From positions 62,001-126,000 of the forward strand of contig NZ_QORW01000013.1 in NCBI RefSeq assembly GCF_003574735.1: a DNA stretch of 64,000 nt. Reading direction: 5' to 3'. Both the position numbers and the translations under genes were made by a program. Below the pieces are notes generated by a model, which was not told where the DNA came from, made no database searches, and saw only the letters and a program-made list of their open reading frames with translations. The DNA is from Dongia deserti (GTDB lineage: Bacteria; Pseudomonadota; Alphaproteobacteria; Dongiales; Dongiaceae). Positions 28,802 to 36,857 of this stretch are shown here, one piece after another. Numbering within the stretch: the stretch's first letter is position 1; each line of letters opens with the position of its first letter.

Positions 28802-29044
28802 GTGAAGAGCGATCTGGAAAAGGTGCGCAATTGGGCCGAGGCGCGGCTCAGGTCCGGCGCAATTCCCGGCCGGTCATGGGCGCGGCACGTGAGGCTGATC
28901 GAAGCCGTCGATGCCGTCCTGCATGACATGGCTGTGACGGAGAATGCATCACGCCCCGTCCTTCACGTGGTGCACCGAGAAGGTCAGCGCGGTGAAGGTG
29001 ACGCCGGTTCCCGAATGAAGCGAAAGCGGGTTACCGTCCGCTAA
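28802..29044 (+). CDS. Small hypothetical protein
   Basis: This 80-residue protein starts at GTG 28802 after GAGG. The N-terminal half (SDLEKVRNWAEARLRSGAIP then HVRLIEAVDAVLHDMA) looks like a small helical family seen in alphaproteobacteria; the C-terminal tail is basic (MKRKRVTVR). Its stop overlaps that of the convergent small membrane protein. No function is known to me. Confidence 0.5.
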   Translation: MKSDLEKVRNWAEARLRSGAIPGRSWARHVRLIEAVDAVLHDMAVTENASRPVLHVVHREGQRGEGDAGSRMKRKRVTVR

Positions 29045-29304
29045 GACAATAGTGGCAAAGCATGCGGTCGACTCAGAACCCACATCGCGATGCCCGCCAG
29101 ACAGGCGACGCCAAGAATGGTTAGACCGACCTTGATGCTGGAGCGGCCGCGGCGCTGCTCGCGCTCCACCCACGCATCGATGCTTGGGTCGGGCACGGCC
29201 GAAGCCGAAGGAACCAAGCGCGCAAGCGGCGTGGTCACCGCAGCCGCAACGTGCTCGGCCACGGCTTGACGATCGGTCTGCTTCGCTGAATCCTGCGCGC
29301 TCAT
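29041..29304 (-). CDS. Small single-helix membrane protein, hypothetical
   Basis: This 87-residue protein has a soluble Ala/Asp-rich N-terminal part, a basic stretch EREQRRGRSSIK and a C-terminal membrane helix (about 63-80, VGLTILGVACLAGIAMWVLS). It would be tail-anchored with the N-terminus in the cytoplasm. No clear ribosome binding site stands before the ATG at 29304. It is convergent with the preceding small gene. Function unknown. Confidence 0.45.
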   Translation of the reverse strand: MSAQDSAKQTDRQAVAEHVAAAVTTPLARLVPSASAVPDPSIDAWVEREQRRGRSSIKVGLTILGVACLAGIAMWVLSRPHALPLLS

Positions 29305-29434
29305 GCTGCGCAATATGGTGTCGGGTCGAGGGCTCTGACAGTCGCCAGACGGACTACGCCGAAAGACACACGCGCCCGTTCGCCGAGAAGCAAGTGGCCC
29401 AAGTACAGCTTGCCCCTGCCAACAGTGCACGTGG

Positions 29435-29664
29435 CTGCTCATCCTGACGATCACCGCCTTAATCGTCGGCAATTGGCTCCGCAAAGTGAGCGTGGAGCAG
29501 GCGCGCGCCAACCTCTATCTCAACCCACCTCTCCCGCCGGACGAAGGAAGTGGCCTCGGAACATGGATCAATGTCGGAGGCGGCATCTGTCTGGCCGTTC
29601 CTCTGAATTGGCCGAAGCCGGACTTCCTTGAGCGGCTGAAGAATGGTCGGAGCGGCGGGATTTG
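29435..29664 (+). other. Coding-like stretch without a start codon beside tRNA-Pro
   Basis: This frame encodes a plausible small membrane protein: a helix LLILTITALIVGNWLRKVSV, then YLNPPLPPDEGSGLGTWINV and GGGICLAVPLNWPKPDFLER. Codon third positions are mostly G or C, as in real genes here. No ATG, GTG or TTG lies between the previous in-frame stop (29336) and the helix; only CTG 29435 is available. The stop falls inside the tRNA gene on the other strand. It is either a gene with a rare start or a remnant. Confidence 0.3.
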
Positions 29665-29720
29665 AACCCACGACCCCCAGACCCCCAGTCTGATGCGCTA
29701 CCAGGCTGCGCTACGCTCCG
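29644..29720 (-). tRNA. tRNA-Pro (anticodon GGG)
   Basis: The reverse complement folds as a tRNA of 77 bases including an encoded CCA: acceptor stem CGGAGCG / CGCTCCG, D-arm with GCGCAGCCTGGTAGCGC, anticodon loop CTGGGGG (anticodon GGG, reading CCC) and T-arm GGGTTCAAATCCC. The discriminator base is A. No integrase or attachment-site repeat is seen next to it. Confidence 0.95.
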
Positions 29721-29840
29721 ACTTCGCATGATATGGCGCGGGTGGTCCTCATCTGGGGGTGGACCAACCGGCGCGGGTTATATAGCGACCGCTGCGCAGG
29801 CGAGCAAGGACGACGGTGTAACAGTCGTTAATTTTCGGCC

Positions 29841-30389
29841 TTAATTTCTGGCCCTTTTGCCAGCCTCGAGCGCCCGGCGCAGGCGGTCGCGGAGTTCCGC
29901 CAACTCGCCGACCGCCGCCTTCACCTCCCGCACCTGATCGGTGGTCAGGGTAGCCCGGAACAGGGGCAGATCGGCGCCAGGAGCCACCTCAGCCTGGCTG
30001 GCAGCCTCCTCGCCTTCCAGGGGGCCCGGCACATCCGGCACCACCTCGCCATCGGACAGCTTCAGCCCGCCTTCGCGGATCAGCTTCTGGACGCCCTTGA
30101 TGGTGTAGCCCTTGTCATAGAGCAGGCCCCGAATGGCCCTGAGAAGGTCGATATCCTCCGGGCGGTAGTAGCGCCGGCCGCCGCCCCGCTTCAGGGGCCG
30201 GATCTGGGCGAACTTGGTTTCCCAGAAACGCAGGACGTGCTGGGGCACCTCTAACTCGTCCGCGACCTCGGAAATGGTGCGGAAGGCATCGGCCGATTTC
30301 TCGACCCGACGCGCCCTCGGTGAACCCTGGGCCGCTGCCTGCGGTGTCTGCTGGACCTCAGGACGGGAAGCCGGCTTGGCGTTGCTCAT
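29841..30389 (-). CDS. MerR-family transcriptional regulator
   Basis: The 182-residue protein has an N-terminal disordered Gln/Ala-rich part and a MerR winged-helix domain (about 36-105: [20 protein letters not shown] then [20 protein letters not shown]). The C-terminal part lacks metal-binding cysteines. Its ATG overlaps the ihfA stop as ATGA; this ihfA-merR pairing is common in alphaproteobacteria, where the regulator's role is unclear. I would not infer metal sensing. Confidence 0.92.
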   Translation of the reverse strand: MSNAKPASRPEVQQTPQAAAQGSPRARRVEKSADAFRTISEVADELEVPQHVLRFWETKFAQIRPLKRGGGRRYYRPEDIDLLRAIRGLLYDKGYTIKGVQKLIREGGLKLSDGEVVPDVPGPLEGEEAASQAEVAPGADLPLFRATLTTDQVREVKAAVGELAELRDRLRRALEAGKRARN

Positions 30390-30688
30390 GACGCGATGCC
30401 TTTATTGACCCGGTCCTTGAGCACGTGCGAGGCGCGGAACACCAGTACCCGGCGCGGCTTGATCGGCACCTCTTCCCCGGTCTTAGGGTTGCGGCCAATG
30501 CGCTCGCCTTTCATGCGCACCAGAAACGAACCGAAGGACGAAATCTTGACACTCTCGCCCCGTGTCAGCGCGGCGGAGATTTCCTCAAGCACGGTGTCGA
30601 CCAGCTCGGCCGACTCGTTTCGAGACAGACCTACCTCTTGATAAACCGACTCGCTGAGATCGGCGCGAGTGATGGTCTTTCCAGTCAT
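30386..30688 (-). CDS. ihfA: Integration host factor alpha subunit
   Basis: This 100-residue DNA-bending protein of the HU/IHF family starts [20 protein letters not shown], with the beta-arm region [18 protein letters not shown] and its intercalating Pro. IHF-alpha rather than HU is indicated by the start and by the merR neighbour. The start at 30688 has GAGGGGGA upstream; the longer frame to 30769 is not conserved. It heads the ihfA-merR unit, 182 bases from fabH. Confidence 0.94.
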   Translation of the reverse strand: MTGKTITRADLSESVYQEVGLSRNESAELVDTVLEEISAALTRGESVKISSFGSFLVRMKGERIGRNPKTGEEVPIKPRRVLVFRASHVLKDRVNKGIAS

Positions 30689-30870
30689 GCGCTTCGTCCC
30701 CCTCGGTCCTTCGCTGTATCTTGGTCGCACAGCTTGGCCCGCGAGTCTCTCGTAACAGGCCAGAAACAAGCCTAACGAGTCACGATATATCAGTCAATTA
30801 AGGAACGATCTTAAGACGCGCTGCCGCGCTGATTGCACACTATGGTAAACGCGGACATGCGACGACTCGG

Positions 30871-31842
30871 CTACCAGCGCACCAAAGCCGAGCCCCAGGT
30901 GAAGCCGCCGCCCATCGCCTCCATCAGCACCAGCTGGCCGCGCTTGATTCGCCCGTCATTGACCGCTTCGGCGAGCGCCAAAGGAATCGATGCCGCGGAG
31001 GTATTGGCATGGCGATCGACGGTGATGACGGCGCGCTCCTCCGGCAGCTTCAGCCGGTGCCCCATGCTGTCGATGATGCGCCGGTTGGCCTGATGCGGCA
31101 CCAGCCAATCGACCTCGTCCGCGTTGATGTTGTTGGCCGCGATGGCGACGTCGATCGCGGCCGCCAGATTAACCACGGCGTGGCGGAAGACCTCGCGGCC
31201 GTCCATTTTCACATGGCCGGTGGTCTGGGTTGCCGACGGGCCGCCATCGACATAGAGCCGCTCGTAATGCGCCCCGTCCGAGAACAGGTGCGTGGAAAGG
31301 ATGCCCTGGTCGCTCTTGTTGCCCTTGCCCTCGCTCGCCTGCAGCACCACCGCCCCGGCGCCGTCGCCGAACAGCACGCAGGTGCCGCGATCTTTCCAGT
31401 CGAGGATGCGCGAGAAGGTTTCCGCGCCGATCACCAGCGCATTCTTCACCTGACCGAGACGGATGAAATTATCGGCCGCCGCCAGCGCGAAGACGAATCC
31501 CGAGCACACCGCGCCGACATCCATCGCGAAACCCTTGGCGCCCAGCACGTGCTGGACCCGGGTCGCCGTGGCCGGAAAGGTATGATCCGGCGTGCAGGTG
31601 CCGAGGATGATGCAATCGACGTCGCTGCCCTTGAGGCCGGCATTCTCCAGCGCCTGGTGCGAGGCGGCGACCGCAAGGTCGGAGGTCAGCTCCCCCTCCG
31701 CCGCGATATGGCGCTGACGGATGCCGGTGCGCTGGCGGATCCATTCGTCGTTGGTGTCGATGGTCTTGGCCAGCTCGTCATTGGTCACGATGCGGGCCGG
31801 CAAATAGGAGCCGGCGCTGAGAACTCTGGAACGTGTGACCAT
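30871..31842 (-). CDS. fabH: 3-oxoacyl-ACP synthase III
   Basis: This enzyme starts fatty-acid chains by condensing acetyl-CoA with malonyl-ACP. The 323-residue thiolase-fold protein has the catalytic Cys113 (DVGAVCSGF), His in VPHQANRRI and Asn in HANTSAAS, with the C-terminal [13 protein letters not shown]. It lies 12 bases after plsX, the conserved plsX-fabH pairing of fatty-acid and phospholipid synthesis. Confidence 0.97.
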   Translation of the reverse strand: MVTRSRVLSAGSYLPARIVTNDELAKTIDTNDEWIRQRTGIRQRHIAAEGELTSDLAVAASHQALENAGLKGSDVDCIILGTCTPDHTFPATATRVQHVLGAKGFAMDVGAVCSGFVFALAAADNFIRLGQVKNALVIGAETFSRILDWKDRGTCVLFGDGAGAVVLQASEGKGNKSDQGILSTHLFSDGAHYERLYVDGGPSATQTTGHVKMDGREVFRHAVVNLAAAIDVAIAANNINADEVDWLVPHQANRRIIDSMGHRLKLPEERAVITVDRHANTSAASIPLALAEAVNDGRIKRGQLVLMEAMGGGFTWGSALVRW

Positions 31843-31854
31843 ATCAATCCGACC

Positions 31855-32907
31855 TTAAAGCGATGCGGCAGTCTGCGAGGCTTCCGTCGACGCAGTGAGC
31901 TCCGCGAATTCCTGCTGGATCTTCGCGATGGCATCATTCTGCACCATATCGACGGCAACGCCGATCGCGTTGGCAAAGCCGAAGGCGTCGGTACCGCCGT
32001 GGCTCTTCACGCAGATGCCGTTGAGGCCCATGAAGATCGCGCCATTATAGCGCCGGGGATCAACCCGCGCGCGCAGGGCGTTCAGGGCCGGCCGCGCCAT
32101 CAGATAGCCGATTCCTGCCATCCAGGAGCTCTTGAAGCTCTGCCGCAGGAACTGCCCATAGAGCTTCACGGTTCCCTCGATCGTCTTGAGCGCGACGTTG
32201 CCGGTGAAACCGTCGGTGACGATCACGTCGACGGTTCCGCGCGCGATGTCATCGCCTTCGATGAAGCCGTGGAACGTGCCGGGCACATGCGAAGCCGCGC
32301 GCAGGATCTGCGCAGCACCGCGTACCTCCTCGTGCCCCTTCATCTCCTCGGTGCCGACATTGAGCAGCCCGATCGAAGGTTCGCGCACACCAAGAACTGT
32401 GCGTGCAAATACGCTGCCCATGACGGCGAACTGCACGAGGTTGGTGGCGTCGCACTCGACATTGGCGCCCAGATCCAGCATCACGCTTTCGGAGCGGATG
32501 GTCGGGAAGAACGACGCGATGGCCGGCCGGTCGATCCCAGGCAAGGTCCGCAGCACGATCTTTGCCATTGCCATCAGCGCGCCGGTATTACCCGCGGAGA
32601 CGACGGCTGCCGCTTCGCCGTTATGGACGGCATCGATCGCAAGGCGCATGGAGGATTTGCGGCCGGCGCGCAGCGCTTGGCTGGGCTTATCGTCCATCTT
32701 CACTTCGGTCTCGGCATGGCGCACGGTGCTGACCGCGCTCAGACCCGGCAGCCGATCAATCATCGGCTTGATGCGCTGCTCGTCACCAAAGAACAGGAAA
32801 TGCGCTTCGGGGAAGCGCTGGCGAGCAATGTCAGCACCCCGGATCACCATCTCTGGAGCGTTGTCGCCACCCATCGCATCCAGAGAGATTGCCAGGTTGG
32901 CGCTCAC
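31855..32907 (-). CDS. plsX: Phosphate acyltransferase PlsX
   Basis: This peripheral membrane enzyme makes acyl-phosphate from acyl-ACP for phospholipid synthesis. The 350-residue protein shows the family pattern ISLDAMGGDNAPEMVIRGAD, AAAVVSAGNTGALMAM, and VIVTDGFTGNVALKTIEG. It is followed by fabH and preceded by rpmF and DUF177, the standard order. Length and motifs are normal. Confidence 0.97.
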   Translation of the reverse strand: MSANLAISLDAMGGDNAPEMVIRGADIARQRFPEAHFLFFGDEQRIKPMIDRLPGLSAVSTVRHAETEVKMDDKPSQALRAGRKSSMRLAIDAVHNGEAAAVVSAGNTGALMAMAKIVLRTLPGIDRPAIASFFPTIRSESVMLDLGANVECDATNLVQFAVMGSVFARTVLGVREPSIGLLNVGTEEMKGHEEVRGAAQILRAASHVPGTFHGFIEGDDIARGTVDVIVTDGFTGNVALKTIEGTVKLYGQFLRQSFKSSWMAGIGYLMARPALNALRARVDPRRYNGAIFMGLNGICVKSHGGTDAFGFANAIGVAVDMVQNDAIAKIQQEFAELTASTEASQTAASL

Positions 32908-32964
32908 CCCCCGATCTCCTTCCTGGCCGGCCGTTTCCCCCTAATCAGGTCGGCCGCCGTGACG

Positions 32965-33150
32965 TCAGGAGGCGCTGGTAGTCGCCGCAACTTCCCGGCC
33001 GTCATAATAGCCGCACGCGCCGCAGACATGGTGCGGGCGCTTCAACTCGCCGCAATTCGGGCATTCGGTTGCCTTCTGCACCTTCAGCGCATGATGGCTG
33101 CGGCGCATATCGCGGCGCGAGCTCGACACTTTCTTTTTCGGAACTGCCAT
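32965..33150 (-). CDS. rpmF: Ribosomal protein bL32
   Basis: This 61-residue large-subunit protein starts [20 protein letters not shown] and has a four-cysteine zinc ribbon (Cys30, Cys33, Cys43, Cys46: CPNCGE and CGACGYY). The zinc-binding form is kept, so this is the C+ type. It lies between DUF177 and plsX, the usual place. Confidence 0.97.
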   Translation of the reverse strand: MAVPKKKVSSSRRDMRRSHHALKVQKATECPNCGELKRPHHVCGACGYYDGREVAATTSAS

Positions 33151-33283
33151 GGTCCAGTCTCACTGCAAAATAAAAGGCAGCTGTCGCTGCCGCCAATTGG
33201 CGGGTTCATAGCCAATATCGCCCCTTCGCGCAAGGTGCGAGCTTAGTGGCTGTGCCCGCCCATTTCCCACTGGGCGTCGTCGG

Positions 33284-33832
33284 TCACTCTTTATTTTCCT
33301 TCAATTTTTCCAATACCGCAAAGGGGTTAGGACGCTCTTCCGCAGCCTGCTCGCTCGGCGGTTCCGCCCGCCACTCGCCCGGAACCTCGGCATCCGGCTT
33401 GCGCGGGTAAGGATTGAGCGCCAGTCCCATCTGTTCCGCCGCCAGCTCGCCGAGGTCGATCCAGCCGTCGGGTGCCGGTTCCGGCGCCTCGGCAGCCTCG
33501 GCATCCAGTTCCAGATCGGCAACCGCCGGCTGTGCGCCCTCCAGGAAATCCACCTCGAATCGCTCATCGATCCGCGCCGGCACGGGATCCAAGGTGACGA
33601 CACAGGCCTGCACTAGGTCGGCGGACACCCTGCCCTTCACGCGTACCAGATCCTTGCGTACACGCTTCAGGGTGAAACTGGCGGTAAGGCTGTCGAGGCC
33701 CAGCAAGTCAAAGCGCTGCGCCAAGGCGGCGCGCTCCTTCTCCGTCGCCGTGACCTCCTCGTGATGCTGGGTCGCACTGACGCGATCGAGCGCCAAGGGC
33801 CGTGAGAATTCCACAGGATCAGCCGGTTGCAT
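33284..33832 (-). CDS. YceD/DUF177 family protein
   Basis: This 182-residue protein belongs to the DUF177/YceD family found just upstream of rpmF in most bacteria and linked to 23S rRNA or ribosome-related functions. Seen here are VSADLVQACVVTLDPVPARI, an acidic stretch DLELDAEAAEAPEPAPDGWI and the conserved DLGELAAEQMGLALNPYPRK. The start at 33832 has GGAGG seven bases upstream and overlaps the end of the preceding gene by 14 bases. Confidence 0.92.
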   Translation of the reverse strand: MQPADPVEFSRPLALDRVSATQHHEEVTATEKERAALAQRFDLLGLDSLTASFTLKRVRKDLVRVKGRVSADLVQACVVTLDPVPARIDERFEVDFLEGAQPAVADLELDAEAAEAPEPAPDGWIDLGELAAEQMGLALNPYPRKPDAEVPGEWRAEPPSEQAAEERPNPFAVLEKLKENKE

Positions 33833-34391
33833 TCGTGGCCTCCAGCGATGCTGGCGGTTCTGGTAGCAGCGACATGATGCGGGACGTCCGCAGATCCTCA
33901 AAGGACGCTTGCAGGAGCACGAGCCTGAGGTTCCGCAGATAAGCTGTCATCCCGCGTACCTGATCGTCAGCCGGCCTCACCGTCCCATAGACGTTGCGCC
34001 GGATCGCCTGCTCGAGGTCGGCGTCGTCGGCGGCGAAACCGCAATCGTAGGCCTGGATGCGCCCGTTGAGCGCCTCGGTCATGGTCTTGATGCGGCGACC
34101 GACGCCCAAATCGGCAGCGCCAAGCTCCCTCAGGGAACCATCAAGGTCTGCGAACATCGCATCATAGATCGCTTGCGACAGGTCCTGGGCGTCGGTGCCC
34201 TTCCCCTTCAACCCATGGAAAACCGCATAGGCGTGCAGGCATAGCATTTCGAAGCGGCCGTCGATCGTGTCGGGCACCCCGTAGAGCGTGTACAGGATCG
34301 GGCGGCGGGCGCGCGCCGCGATCTGGCGGTAGAGTGCCCGGCCTTCCGCCTGGAACCGAGGCGTCTGGAATAATCGCTTGAGAAACAACAC
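33819..34391 (-). CDS. Ubiquinol-cytochrome c chaperone (CBP3-like)
   Basis: The 190-residue helical protein belongs to the CBP3/UQCC1 family, which helps cytochrome b assembly in mitochondria and occurs in alphaproteobacteria. Features: FQAEGRALYRQIAARARRPI, GVPDTIDGRFEMLCLHAYAV and the RNVYG segment near residue 155. I start at GTG 34391 (MLFLKRLFQ) with AGGA upstream, leaving 130 bases for the two divergent promoters; an ATG at 34514 would overlap the start region of the bamE-like gene. The start is uncertain. Confidence 0.85.
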   Translation of the reverse strand: MLFLKRLFQTPRFQAEGRALYRQIAARARRPILYTLYGVPDTIDGRFEMLCLHAYAVFHGLKGKGTDAQDLSQAIYDAMFADLDGSLRELGAADLGVGRRIKTMTEALNGRIQAYDCGFAADDADLEQAIRRNVYGTVRPADDQVRGMTAYLRNLRLVLLQASFEDLRTSRIMSLLPEPPASLEATNATG

Positions 34392-34521
34392 GATAGCTGA
34401 ATCCTGAAACTTGACAGGCAAGCCCTCGAGTGCGATGGTCCGCGCGCGAAGGACGCCTCGCGCTGGGGCATAGCGCCGGTAGCGCGCCAACACAAGGGTA
34501 CTCACAGAGGGCATGATCCGG

Positions 34522-34986
34522 ATGATCGGTTGCTATCGCCGTACGCTGCTGGCTGCTGTCGGGCTGGCTGTGGCCTTGACGGTCGCCGCCTGCTCCGCCC
34601 GCATCGACCAGCGCGGCAACAAGCCGGACGAAGAGCAGGTGGTGCTCATCAATCCCGGCGTCGATGACAAGAACCGCGTGGCGGAGCTGATCGGCACACC
34701 CTCGGCGATTTCCACCTTCGACGACCGCACTTGGTACTACATCTCTAAACGCACGGAGACGACCGCCTTCTTCGAGCCCGAAGTGGTCGACCAGGAAGTG
34801 CTGGCGATCTCGTTCGACGAAAACGACGTCGTTGAGAACATGCGGATCTACGGCCAGGAAGACGGCCGCACCATCGCCTATGTCGAGCGCACCACCCCAA
34901 CCGAAGGCAACGAGCTGACGCTTATCCAGCAGTTCCTAGGCAACCTCGGTCGCTTCAACCCGCAAGGCAATCAGGAACAGCCGTAG
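34522..34986 (+). CDS. bamE: BamE-like outer-membrane assembly lipoprotein
   Basis: The 154-residue lipoprotein has a signal peptide ending VALTVAAC (lipid-modified Cys) and a SmpA/OmlA domain: KNRVAELIGTPSAISTFDDR then TWYYISKRTETTAFF and VLAISFDENDVVENM. BamE supports the Bam complex that inserts beta-barrels in the outer membrane. The ATG at 34522 is preferred to 34513. Divergence from the bc1 chaperone gene is a known arrangement in this class. Confidence 0.92.
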   Translation: MIGCYRRTLLAAVGLAVALTVAACSARIDQRGNKPDEEQVVLINPGVDDKNRVAELIGTPSAISTFDDRTWYYISKRTETTAFFEPEVVDQEVLAISFDENDVVENMRIYGQEDGRTIAYVERTTPTEGNELTLIQQFLGNLGRFNPQGNQEQP

Positions 34987-35217
34987 CTATTGCGAGTCTT
35001 CGGCTGTCGATCCCAAGTCGAGGCGGAATCCCGCGACAGAAGCGTCGACGGGACCAACGGGACTGCCGACCTCCAGGCGGTCGCTCTGCTCTGGACTTGA
35101 ATCGATCAGCAGCGTCGTGAGCAGTGACCGGCCGTTCCCCTCGACGAGACGCGGCAGCAGAATGGTCGCGCCGAAGGCGATGGCCACGATGATGGCAAGA
35201 TAGAGATTCTTCTCCAT
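34987..35217 (-). CDS. Small single-pass membrane protein, hypothetical
   Basis: This 76-residue protein starts MEKNLYLAIIVAIAFGATIL, one membrane helix with a short cytoplasmic or uncleaved start, followed by an exported acidic tail (SSPEQSDRLEVGSPVGPVDA). GGAG stands ten bases upstream. It is the second gene after the Ser/Asp-rich protein and separated from it by a strong hairpin, so it may be part of the same system. It ends directly against the bamE stop. Confidence 0.65.
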   Translation of the reverse strand: MEKNLYLAIIVAIAFGATILLPRLVEGNGRSLLTTLLIDSSPEQSDRLEVGSPVGPVDASVAGFRLDLGSTAEDSQ

Positions 35218-35239
35218 TGCTGTTGTGCTCCATGAGGCT

Positions 35240-35274
35240 GGGCAGCCCGCGGCGCGGAATGCCGCGGGCTGCCC
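35240..35274 (-). other. Strong intercistronic hairpin without T-tract
   Basis: Perfect 14-bp arms GGGCAGCCCGCGGC and GCCGCGGGCTGCCC surround a 7-base loop. It lies 12 bases after the stop of the Ser/Asp-rich gene and 23 bases before the next start on the minus strand. No U-run follows, so it may stabilise or partly attenuate the transcript rather than end it. Confidence 0.7.
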
Positions 35275-35286
35275 ATGCCGTTGTCG

Positions 35287-36639
35287 TCACTCGACTTCCG
35301 CGCTGGTTTCTCCAAAGGTCTCCGCCGACATGGTGCCGTCCGGCAGGATCTGCGCAGCGGCGTCCGCATCCGCGGAGGCTTCCGCGTCACCCATGGTCTG
35401 GGTGCTGGTATTCGTTTTCGCGGTCGTCTTCTGTGTGCCCGGGGTGTTGAGCGCCTTGGCCTGAGCCTTCGCCATGGCCTTTGCGAGGTCGCCGTCATCG
35501 CTATGCGCATGGCTCAACGAATGAGTCATGCTCTTGACCATGTGCGGCGTGACGATGGACTTGGTCCAGGACCTGGACTTGGCCATTGCCGCGTCCTCGT
35601 CATCCTCGTCAACGATATCGCCGTCGTCCGCCACGTCCGTGGGCTCGTCGACGTCCTCTTCGTCCTCAGACACGCTGGCGTCGACGTTGACGTCGGTCTC
35701 AGTGTCGGTTTCGATCGTGCCACTGTCGACGTTCGCGTCAGCATTGGCATCTGCATTCGCGTCCGCGAAATCGTCGCCGACTTCGACGTTGGCTGAGACA
35801 CCGGCTGAGGATTCCGGATTGACACCGGCTGCACCGGCTGCCGCATTCGCTGCGGCCTCGGCCGAGTGCTCGTCGCTGGTCAAGCCGGCATTTGCTTCAG
35901 CGGACGTGTCCGTCGATCCCTCGCCATCGACCTCGGCAACCGAGGCCGCACCGGCATCAACCGACTGGACGTCGCCGTCGATCTCGGTGCTCACGCCTGC
36001 TGCCGATCCGACTGCCGCGGAACCCGTACTATCGAGGTCCGCGGAAGCGTCGGCGTTTGCACTGCCCGAGACGTCATCTCCAGTGAGACCGGCGTTGGAC
36101 GTGCTTGACGCGCTGCCGCTCGGATCGCCATCGATCGAAACCGCGGCGCCACCGTTCGACTCCACGCTTGCAGAGTCCTCATCCGCTAATAGTCCGGACG
36201 AGGCCGTGGAGGCCGCGTCAACGGACCCGTCGCCTTCGATTGACCCGTCCGCGGACGAGTCTGTGCTGCCGGTCATGCCGGCACCCGAGACGTTTGTGCT
36301 CGCATCGGTGTCGACGGTCGCATCATCGCCGCTCGCGCTACCGTCGGACGTCGCCTCGGCGCCAGCACTCGTTGAGTCACCGGACACGCTGGCTTCCGAA
36401 CCTGCGGAAGAAGACGCACTGGCCGAGTCACCGCCGGATGCTTCAGTACCGCTCGAAGCGGAGGCCGAGACGCCATCCGGGGCGCCCGCATCAGCGACCT
36501 GCATCACACCAGCATCGCTGTTCTGGTCATCGAGGCCCTGCTCAAAGGAGCCGGCATAGGCTGTCGAAAAGCCAAGCCCCAATGTCAGAGCACCTGCGGC
36601 TCCCAGCAATTTCCACCGGGTGGATTCTGTCCGCATCAT
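35287..36639 (-). CDS. Secreted Ser/Asp/Ala-rich low-complexity acidic protein
   Basis: This 450-residue protein has a cleavable signal peptide (MMRTESTRWKLLGAAGALTL then GLGFSTAYA, cut after Ala29). Almost all the rest is Ser, Asp, Ala, Gly, Glu and Thr with no Cys and hardly any aromatic residues; short irregular repeats such as SASSG, ADANADAN and DEDDEDAA recur. A single basic island near residue 360 (AKSRSWTKSIVTPHMVKSM) interrupts the acid. It should be disordered and exported. The ATG pair at 36639/36636 has GGAG in front. No family is recognised; SD-rich surface or biofilm proteins are the nearest analogy. Confidence 0.75.
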   Translation of the reverse strand: MMRTESTRWKLLGAAGALTLGLGFSTAYAGSFEQGLDDQNSDAGVMQVADAGAPDGVSASASSGTEASGGDSASASSSAGSEASVSGDSTSAGAEATSDGSASGDDATVDTDASTNVSGAGMTGSTDSSADGSIEGDGSVDAASTASSGLLADEDSASVESNGGAAVSIDGDPSGSASSTSNAGLTGDDVSGSANADASADLDSTGSAAVGSAAGVSTEIDGDVQSVDAGAASVAEVDGEGSTDTSAEANAGLTSDEHSAEAAANAAAGAAGVNPESSAGVSANVEVGDDFADANADANADANVDSGTIETDTETDVNVDASVSEDEEDVDEPTDVADDGDIVDEDDEDAAMAKSRSWTKSIVTPHMVKSMTHSLSHAHSDDGDLAKAMAKAQAKALNTPGTQKTTAKTNTSTQTMGDAEASADADAAAQILPDGTMSAETFGETSAEVE

Positions 36640-36857
36640 TCTGCTCCATTTCTGATGGCCAGCTCCCAAGAAGGAAACCCACCGCCATCGCTATCGTTGC
36701 GAAATCAAGGAACCTGAACTCCAGGTGAACAGAAGCGACCACTGAGAGATCAATCGTGGAGTCAGCGGGCAGAATGGGTCATGCCTTGCGAGGTGGCGCG
36801 CAACGCGGCGTCCGCTCTCAGGTTTTCTATTCATCCAAGGTTGGGGAGGAGAACGAA

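Noticed and set aside
29644-29760. Integrative element at tRNA-Pro
   Set aside because: No integrase gene and no repeat of the tRNA 3' end were found nearby.
33244-33275. Terminator after the DUF177 gene
   Set aside because: The stem GCCCA/TGGGC is only 5 bp and has no T-run.
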